From contig CM032662.1 in the NCBI GenBank assembly GCA_019095985.1, positions 9,777,526 to 9,841,525 on the forward strand: 64,000 bases of DNA, in the 5' to 3' direction. The notes beneath the pieces were generated by a model that saw nothing but the letters and a program-made list of their open reading frames with translations, did no database searches and had not been told where the DNA came from. Made by a program: the position numbers and the translations under genes. Within the stretch, counting starts at the first letter, position 1. Each line of letters begins with the position of its first letter. Positions 13,201 to 23,429 of this stretch are shown piece after piece. Source of the DNA: Streblospio benedicti. Lineage: Eukaryota > Annelida > Polychaeta > Spionida > Spionidae.

Positions 13201-14442
13201 GCACTATGTTCCCCGACCTGGATCTACTAAATATGTCTGACACAAACGACATTATGTACACGAAATAAATGGATCACTGAAAATGTTGACACCATAACTA
13301 TTGCAGCAGACATGTACCAATGGCCGGGTAGCCCATGGTGAGCGGGTCCCCGTCGTAGTTCCACACGTTGCCTCGCTGGGCTCCAGTGGGGGGCATCCAC
13401 CAGGACTCCGGGTAGCCAGGGACGTCCTTGGACGCGTATTCGGCTGGATCCGTGTACATGATCAGGCCAGAGCACCCAAACTGCTCAGCATACAACGCCT
13501 GGAAAAGGCGTTGAATGGAAGGTGGCATTCAAGTGTATTAGTATATATACGACTCTTAATATGCCAACTATAATATGTGAATAGATATTGTTTCTAGGAT
13601 ATGTAGTATTATCTACACATTGTATGATTTGTAAATATAGACGCACAATTGTTATGATGAAACTGTATATGGTTGGACATAAAATGTATAAATCAACTGT
13701 TTGGTTGATATATCTATACCTACTGTTTGTTTTACTAAATATATTTACACTGTAACATCCCATAAAAAACCAAAAAATAGGGGGGGGAAAAAAATTTCCA
13801 TTTTAACCCCCCTCCCCCCAAACCAAAACACAGGGCCAAAACCCCCCTCGAAAAACAAGGTCCCAAAACCAGTATATCTGGGATGCCCAACTCCCGGGAA
13901 GTTATTTAATCTGAACCGGGAATTTCCTGGGGGAATTACAATTTTTGGTTTAAAAATTCCCTTTTTGCAAGGGAAAAACAAAAAAAAATCAAATTTTTTT
14001 TTTTGGAAATTTTTTGTTTTTTTTGGGGGGTTTTTTTTTGGTTGGGGTTTGGTGGTTTGGGGGTTTTTTTTGTTTTGTGTTTGGGTGTTTGGGTGGTGGG
14101 TTTTTGGGGGGTTTTTTGGGGTTTTGGGTGGGGGGTTTGGGGTTTTTTTTTGGGGGTTTTTTTTCCTTTTTTGAAAAAAAAAAACCCTTTCTTTTCTTCA
14201 AAAAAATAAAATTTTTTTTTAAAAACCACAAGCCCCTGCGCGTCACCAGTCGCGGAGTACGCGTTGTAGGGCGGCGCCGCGTCGCTGGCATTCTGCTGCC
14301 GCGTGAACGGCTTCTCCGGTCTGGCGGGGCAGGACGTCCCCGGCGCCCGTCACCAGCTGGATGGTGGACGGGTCCGTCTGGTTGGGGAACGACAGCAGCA
14401 CGTCGTAGGTGTCCCGCAAAACGACACGGTCAGCGTGCCGAA
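7262..14442 (-). CDS. M28 zinc peptidase, NAALADL1 / glutamate carboxypeptidase II family (5' end lost in gap)
   Basis: Minus-strand exons, C-terminus first: 7262-7460, 7726-7821, 7944-8025, 8466-8631, 9006-9183, 9298-9380, 10387-10518, 10852-10934, 11219-11338, 11638-11723, 12725-12815, 13318-13498, plus a damaged exon about 14228-14442. Phases agree from 7262 to 11723 and from 12725 to 13498. Zinc and catalytic residues of the family are present: His and Asp in GNHYDAW...GAVDP, the Glu pair in [11 protein letters not shown], Asp in [10 protein letters not shown] and His in [10 protein letters not shown]. The arginine that reads the acidic substrate in human GCPII (SGRARY) is Asp here (SDVDIRY), as in NAALADL1, so an aminopeptidase-like activity is inferred. 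A short linker exon set between 11723 and 12725 is unresolved (candidate 22-nt exon 12351-12372). The most 5' exon carries a frame slip near 14320 that is probably a sequence error. Signal-anchor exons are absent, probably in or beyond the gap. Confidence 0.88.
8103..8340. mobile_element. tRNA-derived SINE fragments, two abutting pieces
   Basis: 8128-8200 matches 61141-61219 (CTAAGCTTCCATTTGACTA, then GACCCCAAGGTTGTGAGA), so both are copies of one family, read on the minus strand with a B-box-like GTTCGAGTTC in the 61-kb copy. The adjoining 8245-8310 holds a plus-strand B-box-like GGTCGTGAGCTCGAATCC. Both sit in an intron of the peptidase gene. No target duplication was identified. Confidence 0.6.
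12121..12475. repeat. Diverged local duplication in a peptidase intron
   Basis: The string GATTCTACTAACAC followed by a minus-strand splice donor (GTAAG) occurs at 12154 and 12325, and CGAGATAAGACAC occurs at 12283 and 12454, a spacing of about 170 bp in each case. The right unit contains a candidate 22-nt minus-strand exon (12351-12372) whose frame encodes PPDSLFP, resembling the PPDSSW linker of GCPII. The left unit has a donor but no compatible open exon. Confidence 0.45.
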
Positions 14443-15066
14443 CTTTAAAGATTATACCCAAATTGGGGGCTCCCAAAACTTTTTAGCTTTGGGAAATAAA
14501 AAGAAAAAATGTTGGGATACTTAGGGTGTTGAAGTTGGGTTTTGGGTAATTTTGTTGTTAAAAGGGGCCGTGTCTTGCGGGGGAAAATTTTTGACGGAAC
14601 AATGATGCGACGTGAAATTTGCCCCGTACCTTCAAAATACTTTGAAAAAAAAAAAAAAACTATTAAAACTCGTTTTTGTTTTTTATTCAAATAACTCATA
14701 TAAGAAATCCACCCCGGCCCTTTACCATAATCTTTTAACAGATGTGGAGGCTCAGTGTTTTTATAAGTGGAGGAAAATTTCCCAATAATTACCCCTGTAA
14801 AATGTACACTAAACCCGTTTTTGGCACTTTGGAAAGTGAAAAAAAATCACATTAACCATTCTTAATAGAGCTTCATTTATTTATATTTAGGAAAAAGCTA
14901 ACCGGAGGTGAAAGTTTATAAAACAGGTGTCCCTTAAAAAAAGTCCAATGGACCGGTTCCCTGTTCATAACCCGCCAGAATCATGGCCCTTTTTGATTAT
15001 AGGGTCATTCCCCGGGACACCCCTGGCATTGAACTGACCTTCTGACGAGCGGTCCCTCTCCCCCCC
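13750..15066. other. Low-quality assembly block around part of the peptidase gene
   Basis: Runs of G, T, C and A dominate 13775-14225 and 14445-15066, unlike anything else in the window, while 14228-14442 is GC-rich recognisable coding DNA with a frame slip. This pattern is typical of contig ends or poorly polished reads, and it ends directly at the N gap. Open frames of Phe/Gly or Lys/Pro in this block are artefacts. Confidence 0.85.
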
Positions 15067-15166
15067 NNNNNNNNNNNNNNNNNNNNNNNNNNNNNNNNNN
15101 NNNNNNNNNNNNNNNNNNNNNNNNNNNNNNNNNNNNNNNNNNNNNNNNNNNNNNNNNNNNNNNNNN
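15067..15166. other. Assembly gap, 100 N
   Basis: Exactly 100 N, the conventional length for a gap of unknown size. The N-terminal exons of the minus-strand peptidase should lie here or nearby. Confidence 0.99.
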
Positions 15167-15476
15167 TAAAAATATACATTTGTGAAAGGTTGCACACAAA
15201 AAACTCACGCAAACCAAAGTCATAACGCACCCTACTCTAAAATACGTTATGTTTCCATTCAATTTTGAGGCACAAAAACAACTAATTTTCGACACACATG
15301 CTCCTTTTAGGGTAAACTTGCATTTCTACTAAATCAAAAATACGTATTAATTAGCAACGGTCAAGCCACAAATATAACTAACAGCCATTGTATTCGCATC
15401 ATATTAACAAGGGTGCTTATGTATTTCATTATTCAAAATTTCTAAAGTGCAGTTTTTGATGATGAATTTGCGCCAC

Positions 15477-15483
15477 TATATAA
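15477..15483 (+). promoter_or_regulatory. TATA box of the tRNA-Sec gene
   Basis: TATATAA at 15477-15483 lies 25-31 bp upstream of the tRNA 5' end at 15508. tRNA-Sec genes in animals use an upstream type-3 Pol III promoter (TATA plus PSE), so the spacing fits. A PSE would be expected around 15440-15462; the sequence there (TTCTAAAGTGCAGTTTTTGA) is only a guess. Confidence 0.7.
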
Positions 15484-15507
15484 TTAGCCTGGTCACCACT
15501 AATGTCT

Positions 15508-15594
15508 GCCCGGATGAACCTCAGTGGTCTGGGGTGCAGGCTTCAAACCTGTAGCTGATTAGCGTCAGAGTGGTTCAATTCCACCTTTCGGGCG
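15508..15594 (+). tRNA. Selenocysteine tRNA (anticodon TCA)
   Basis: The 87-nt gene begins GCCCGGATGAACCTCAGTGG and ends CCTTTCGGGCG. From memory of human tRNA-Sec it differs at only a few positions. Anticodon TCA is at 15543-15545, in loop CTTCAAA flanked by GCAGG/CCTGT. The acceptor stem GCCCGG pairs with the 3' end, the T-arm carries GGTTCAATTCC, and the long variable arm pairs CTGA with TCAG. Relative to human CTGT/ACAG this is a compensatory change, which argues for a working gene. It would be charged with serine, converted to selenocysteinyl-tRNA and used at UGA codons with SECIS elements. A TATA box precedes it and a T6 terminator follows. Confidence 0.96.
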
Positions 15595-15598
15595 GGGA

Positions 15599-15604
15599 TT
15601 TTTT
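15599..15604 (+). terminator. Pol III terminator of tRNA-Sec
   Basis: A T6 run begins four bases after the tRNA 3' end, as expected for Pol III transcription termination. Confidence 0.8.
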
Positions 15605-17872
<2,268 letters not shown>

Positions 17873-18975
17873 TTATCCGGACAGCGCCGTCTTGAACTCC
17901 GCCCACGTGACCCGACGGTCGCCGTCTGTGTCTGTGTCTGTCAAGATTTTCTGAAAAACAAAAACAAACACAATATAGATTGTGAAAGTGTTCAAGGGCT
18001 ACTTTTACCAAACTTTAATATGTATGTTCAGCGCTATGCCGTGCTGATTTTTACTGAATTTGATATTTCAACCATCATTGGGAAATACAGCCTACAAAAT
18101 GCTTCCTTATAATATCGGCAATTTTTGTTGTTGCAATTTGTAAGTGCAAGTAGCCTACAATAATATTTTATCTATGAGTGGTTCTCAATGTTGCTTGTAT
18201 GTTTCATCTGCTTCAGTCAAGAATGCTGACAGCAATGATCGAGCGCCTGCTCCTGTAGGTCGCCGTTTCTTGTACATCAATGACTCTAACTGACAACTAT
18301 GTTGATTTTTTCCCTTCAACTTTGGAATGTTATGTGTTCTCAATATAAAATTTTGATAACGTATTAGAATATTGCTGCACAAGTCTCAAACCTTTTAAAG
18401 CTCGTAATGTTGAAACTTGAAAAGGAGATGTGCCTAAGAGTATTTTTTTACAGCAATACATCCGCATCGCCATTTTCGGTCGTTTTTTTTGGCGGTTACG
18501 GGCTTTCACCGCACAGAATTGGTAGATGGAAAAGTCATAACAAATATGGACTAATTGTGTTTATGTGAAAGTGGCTTAGTTTGGTCACCATTTTCCAATG
18601 ATAAACTAAATTTGAGTATCCTAGCTCAAACTGTGCGACCTTCAGAGCGGTTATAAAATGAATGGACGGATGGAAGGACGCAATGCATGGGCTATTAGCC
18701 AGTGTAAATACTGTCAAACAACAAAATAACTTATAGAAAAAAAGAACATACAAAATACATCTCATCATACAATGTAACTCTTCTTGAAAAACAATACTTC
18801 TATATCATTTGTATAACAATCATGTAATTCTTACCTTGGCGTGAACCTCTGCCTCTTCCGCAGAAATACCCATATCCATGACACATGCTTTAATCTCCTT
18901 CACGTCAATCGTGCCGGAGCCATCCTTGTCAAACTCCTTGAATGCGTTTCTTAATTTTTCTTCAGATAGAGACAT
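17873..18975 (-). CDS. Small two-EF-hand calcium-binding protein, 72 aa
   Basis: Two exons: 18835-18975 (ATG, 47 codons, donor GTAAG) and 17873-17950 (acceptor TTCAG, 25 codons and TAA), joined in phase 0. The protein starts MSLSEEKLRNAFKEFDKDGS. EF-loop 1 (residues 15-26, DKDGSGTIDVKE) is canonical, with Asp, Asp, Ser, Thr and Glu at the coordinating positions. EF-loop 2 (DTDGDRRVTWAE, near residues 54-65) keeps Asp1, Asp3, Asp5 and Glu12 but has Arg instead of the usual Gly at position 6. The size is that of half a calmodulin. No signal peptide or membrane segment. Probably a cytosolic calcium sensor or buffer; partner unknown. Confidence 0.88.
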
Positions 18976-20563
18976 GATTGCAGACCAATTGTTTAACTCT
19001 GAATGCGATCAGTTCGTTAGCTGAGCACCAAAGCAAAGATTATGGGAACTTTTTTTTATTACAACTGTTCTATAATTAGTTTTAGTACCGACCGACATGA
19101 GTCACTTGTGTTTGCCAAGATATGTCACTCGTTTTGTTGTTGTTTATTTGGTTTTTGTCTGCTGTTTTGTCTTCTTTCTTCTGACCTAGACACCCTCTAG
19201 ACACATTCACTGCACATTGCTTGCTAGCGTTACAAGCACTCTTGATTTACTCAGTAGCTTCACTAACAATAAAAAATTAATGTTGATTCTTTTCGTCTTT
19301 AACAAACATAGTTATAAAAGTAATATCAATCATCTCTAATTCTACCACTCATAATATAACTGGATAAATTCCCACATATTAATTTAAAGTAATTGAATAG
19401 AAATAAGACATTTATTTTACTTTAATGATGAAATAATAATAAAGAATTAAGACAATTATTTTACTATTGAACAAACTACAACTGTATATACACCAAATAA
19501 TTTACATTTGTGACAGCTATATACACCCAATAATTTACCATTTTAAAACACACAAAATATGAAACCACTAGCAGTAATTGTGGAATGCGACAAAAATATC
19601 AATCACAATTATTCCCTGTGATTTTTATCAAAGGAGAAAGGAAATAGATGATCGTGAATTTAACCACTTCATGTAATACATTTGGCGTGAACAGATTATT
19701 GAGTGTTTGTTCGTGGTTAGGATAGAAACTAGGCAAACTCTATGATTATGAGGGTGAACATTTTTGTATGATACGTTGACTGGAGTCTGATATTTATGCA
19801 ATAAATAATAGCTAATATGGCTTCGCTGATAAGGAACGATTCTCCACAATTGAGAGTGGAACGAGGATGTGAAGCTGGACAGGAACATATCGGTTACTCG
19901 CCCAAAATACCTTATTTTCGTGGGGTTCTAACATGTTTGCGATCGATCGCACATACGAAACTTATAAGATCCCTTGAGTGCCCCCACCCCCACCCTTTCT
20001 GAATACCTGGATCTGCTAGTGAAAGGGCTACATCATAGATTGCATCTATAAATTTGGTTTTCATTTGAAAGTTTTGAAAGTTTGCTTTGAAAATTCATTT
20101 TTTTTAATAATTTTCTAACAGTTTGTTCCATAACTTTATTGATGCGTCCTTCCGGCAGTGTCAACATGTTACCAATAATGGTGCCCGTGCCACGCATCAT
20201 GTAACATTGAAACCAGAAAAAAAAGTCTTTAAAATAAATTGTCAACAAATGACATTGCGTTCATGCAATGCACACTTCACCGTTTTGTTAATTTGAATTT
20301 TTAGAGCATGAACCGCGTGAAAGTACAGTACATTCATTCTATCGTATCGATATAATTTTTTTTTGTATAGTTTTGATCCTGTGATGGACTCTGTATTGCA
20401 CGGTAAACGGTCATATCAGGACAGTCTGTAAAAAAACATAACGTTGGCGCTGTATTTGCAAGTATGACATCAGGCCCGTCAGTAACAACACTAACTGTGC
20501 TGTGATTTACATTATTTTTATGCATGGTTGCCACATTGGGTTAGTCATTATATTTACCTATAG
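18976..20563. other. Intergenic / possible upstream region of the 20.6-kb exon
   Basis: AT-rich. An open frame beginning ATG at 19817 (MASLIRNDSPQLRVERG) looks mildly protein-like for about 35 codons, but I cannot find an in-phase donor linking it to 20564. 19970-20022 ends with the C-rich, TGGATCTGC repeat end also seen near 15640. Confidence 0.4.
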
Positions 20564-20900
20564 GAGATATTTACCAGCAGGTGGCTTGTATCCTTATCTT
20601 GTATCCATTCCCAAGGTCTTAATATGGCTGTCCAAACTCAACTATTACTATATAGAGGTTAAAAGGTGGGCATCTTCATTTTGGGAGTCTAATATTAGAG
20701 GTGATCAAATATTATTAAACCATCTACAAGTTCAATACAAAAATGAATACAAAGAAGCCAGTAAAATGATCATAACATTGTCAAAGGGCATGAACACATC
20801 ACAGCTTCAAATACCTATTAACAATATGTCATTTACACGAATCACTGGTAAAACAAAAGAGGGTCACTTTAATTGGTCGAGGATAGGTGAAATACTTTAA
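20564..20900 (+). CDS. Terminal exon of an unrecognised protein
   Basis: An acceptor-like CTATAG precedes 20564, and a 111-codon open frame (first full codon 20565) runs to TAA at 20898-20900. In DNA this AT-rich, so long a frame is unlikely by chance. The peptide begins RYLPAGGLYPYLVSIPKVLI and ends FNWSRIGEIL; it has mixed, globular-looking composition with several Trp and Tyr residues. It is convergent with the minus-strand gene ending at 21684. I do not recognise the family, and no upstream exon is assured. It could also be a retrocopy fragment. Confidence 0.45.
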
Positions 20901-21683
20901 TACAGAAGAACCTCTTCTGGAGTGTTTTTTGTGTTTTATTTTTCAGAATATTTGATTCTGTAATTTTCATCAATATAACTCTGGACTTTATAGCTGATAT
21001 TAGACTATTTTTTAATGTTACTTCAAATAAATTGTAACTATATAAATGTTAAGAAATTTTATTACAAAGAAAATAATCGTCAAATGACTGTACAAAACCT
21101 TTAATAAATAATACTATCTGCTATGTGGATGAATAATTTGTTAAACATAACTCAAACTAATACAGTATACAATGTACAATATCTCGTTAATTGGAAAGAT
21201 TGTAAAAATAATCTTAACTATTAATAAAACGTAACATATTTGGCACGCATGCTTCAATTATATATGAACATATTAATGCTCATATCTACAAAGATAAGAA
21301 TTCAGGTCTATACTCAAAAAAGAATAAAAGGATATACACCAACTAAAAAGTTAAGACAAGTCTGCTTTTAATAAGCCTCACAAATATGATCTGTAACAAT
21401 AATGATAGGATGACCGATAACAGTGTAAAATTATCATCACTTGCAGAGATTGAAATGTAATGAACTATTTCCATAGGAAATCATGTTCTAAAACTCATTT
21501 AAAATAGTACACCTCTTTTACAGAGTAACTATATATATTAATTTAAAAAAGCAAACAAAAAAAACTATTGTTCTGCTGCTGCTGTAAAATTAATTTCTTT
21601 TATCTTCCACTTGAGAAAAATGTGTTAGATTTCTCGAAACAGTTGTTTGAAGACGCATATATACTTATGGTATTGAAAATATG

Positions 21684-22642
21684 TTAGCCATTCATGGTGT
21701 AGTAGTCATCCATATTTTGTTGTGATGCAATGCTAACAGCTTCTGCTTGTTGTGGAGTCAATACTTGTGCAGAATGTTCATCTCGCCATGATTCAAATGC
21801 CTCCCGCCCTAGTTCATCATAGAGCCGAGCGACTTTTGCTTGTGACTTAGCAGCTTCTGCACTCATTCTAAAATGCATTTGTAAGAATTTTGAAAGATTA
21901 TGTTGAAACTAGTATCAATGGTTTTGAAACAAAACAATAAAAGTGTAAAATGCATTTGTAAGAATTTTGAAAGATTATGTTGAAACTTGTATTAATGGTT
22001 TTGAAACAAAACAATAAGAAGTGTAAACTTTGATGAATTTAACTTATATAATGAAAGATTTGAAATCTATTGAAACAAAACCAATATTAAACTGTGGTAA
22101 GTTTGTGCTTCATTAAATCTTATCATTTTACAGTGCTTAGTTTTCTAAAGTTCAAACCTCATGCTTTCACCCATGGCCCTTGCAAAAAAGTTTGCTGTCC
22201 GCTCCTCATCTATATTCTCTGTACCTTCCATTTTTCCAGCATCCTAGAAATAACAATCACGAAAGAAACAATGCATGGACCTTAGATAAATTCTGATATA
22301 AAATAGATCTAAAATTAACTAGTTAAAAAATCAACGGCAAAAGGACCAGCCCCTAGTGAGCCACATCTAAAAATAGAAATACAAAATAATTATGTAATTT
22401 GATTAAATTATAGCCATGCTTTTGAATAGATTTCAATTTTAACTTGATTTTGCTAATGAAGTTTGCAAGTCCGACTTTTTTTAAACAGTGACATCGTTTA
22501 ACGTATATTTATTACAAACCTTCTGCTTCTCATATTCGTCACTAATAAAGTCAGAGAGGTCACGGTTCACGCGTTCACCAAATTGCCCTCCTTCAGTAAC
22601 TTTTTTGTCTTTCTCCATATTATTTTCAATTTTGTCAGCCAT
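21684..22642 (-). CDS. Unrecognised 130-aa protein, three exons
   Basis: Exons 22520-22642 (ATG), 22158-22243 and 21684-21867 (TAA) join in phase 0 and phase 2 to give 130 residues. The chain starts MADKIENNMEKDKKVTEGGQ, is rich in Glu, Lys and Ala, and is predicted mostly helical and soluble; no signal peptide or membrane helix. It ends QQNMDDYYTMNG. Both donors are GTTTG rather than the usual GTAAG, an oddity but valid GT-AG introns. It is transcribed away from ODAD4, the two start codons being 670 bp apart, so a shared promoter region is likely. I do not recognise the family. Confidence 0.72.
21869..22024. repeat. Two-copy tandem duplication of 77 bp next to a splice acceptor
   Basis: 21869-21945 and 21946-22024 are near-identical (only a few differences) and begin TAAAATGCATTTGTAAGAAT. 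The left copy begins exactly at the 3' splice site of the last exon of the 130-aa gene, so the polypyrimidine/branch region has been doubled. The right copy lacks the AG. Confidence 0.9.
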
Positions 22643-22987
22643 TTGTAAACAATAGTCAAATCGAGGCTTACTAGCTTACGTACTTCTGAAATTTGATATA
22701 AACGCAAACTGTTTTAGTATCAATTTGGACATTTGCGTTATTATTAAATCAATGCTGTTAACTAGCAAAGTTATATAGGCAAAGCTACTGAGTGCACTTG
22801 TTTCAATCGAATGTACTCATACAAAGCTAGACGGAAAGAATGTAAATACGAAAATATCGGCTACTGCGAGCAAACAAAAAATATGAAAAACTCTGCTAAT
22901 TTTGATATTTAAACTATTTGCGTATTTTATTCAATCGAGGAACTAGTGACCATATTTTATGGTGTCAATATCTTAACCAAACTCAAC

Positions 22988-23170
22988 TACAGTAGAGCCT
23001 CCAATTAAGACCACCTCTGTATATTGAGACCACTTCTGTAATAGGACAATTTTTCATGCTCCTAAACGGTCACAAAGCGACTAAAATGAACCTCCAAATA
23101 AGACTACTTTTGTATTGACACCATTCAAGGTCAGTCTCACGAGGGGTCGGACTAGGGAGGTACTACTGTA
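22988..23170. mobile_element. Palindromic MITE copy in the shared upstream region of the 130-aa gene and ODAD4
   Basis: Ends are inverted: TACAGTAGAGCCTCCAATTA at the left and GGAGGTACTACTGTA at the right. The outermost TA is shared by both ends and may be the target duplication. The interior carries the phrase AATTAAGACCACCTCTGTA, recognisable in other copies (35136-35298, and remnants near 34430, 47555 and 52260). It ends 142 bp before the ATG of ODAD4 exon 1a. Confidence 0.7.
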
Positions 23171-23312
23171 TCTTGCTTTGCGCTTTTGTTGGACGTGTGT
23201 GTGGCTTGGTGTTGCTAGGCAGCAGAGAGCAGTCAGTGTTTTTAGAGATAAGCCAATTTGGCAAAGCAATATTCAAGTTCATTTATTATTTAATTTAACT
23301 ATACCTGCAAAC

Positions 23313-23429
23313 ATGTATGAGGAAGGCAGTGAAAGTGGCAACAAGGGGTCGTTTGAAAATTTTAAAGCTGAGGGTGATGTTCTCTTCAAACAGCAGGAAT
23401 ACAACAAAGCACTTGAGAGTTTTTCTACG
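23313..23429 (+). CDS. ODAD4: ODAD4 alternative first exon 1a
   Basis: ATG 23313, 39 codons, donor GTAAAT, phase 0. It encodes MYEEGSESGNKGSFENFKAE then the first TPR helix FKQQEYNKALESFST. It splices to the exon at 24855 (ALELRPGDQN) to complete TPR 1. Confidence 0.8.

Noticed and set aside
13701-14448. Long open frames rich in Phe/Gly or Lys/Pro on both strands
   Set aside because: They come from homopolymer noise in the low-quality block before the N gap, not from genes.
19817-19960. First exon for the gene ending at 20900
   Set aside because: The peptide looks plausible for about 35 residues, but no donor in the right phase joins it to 20564.
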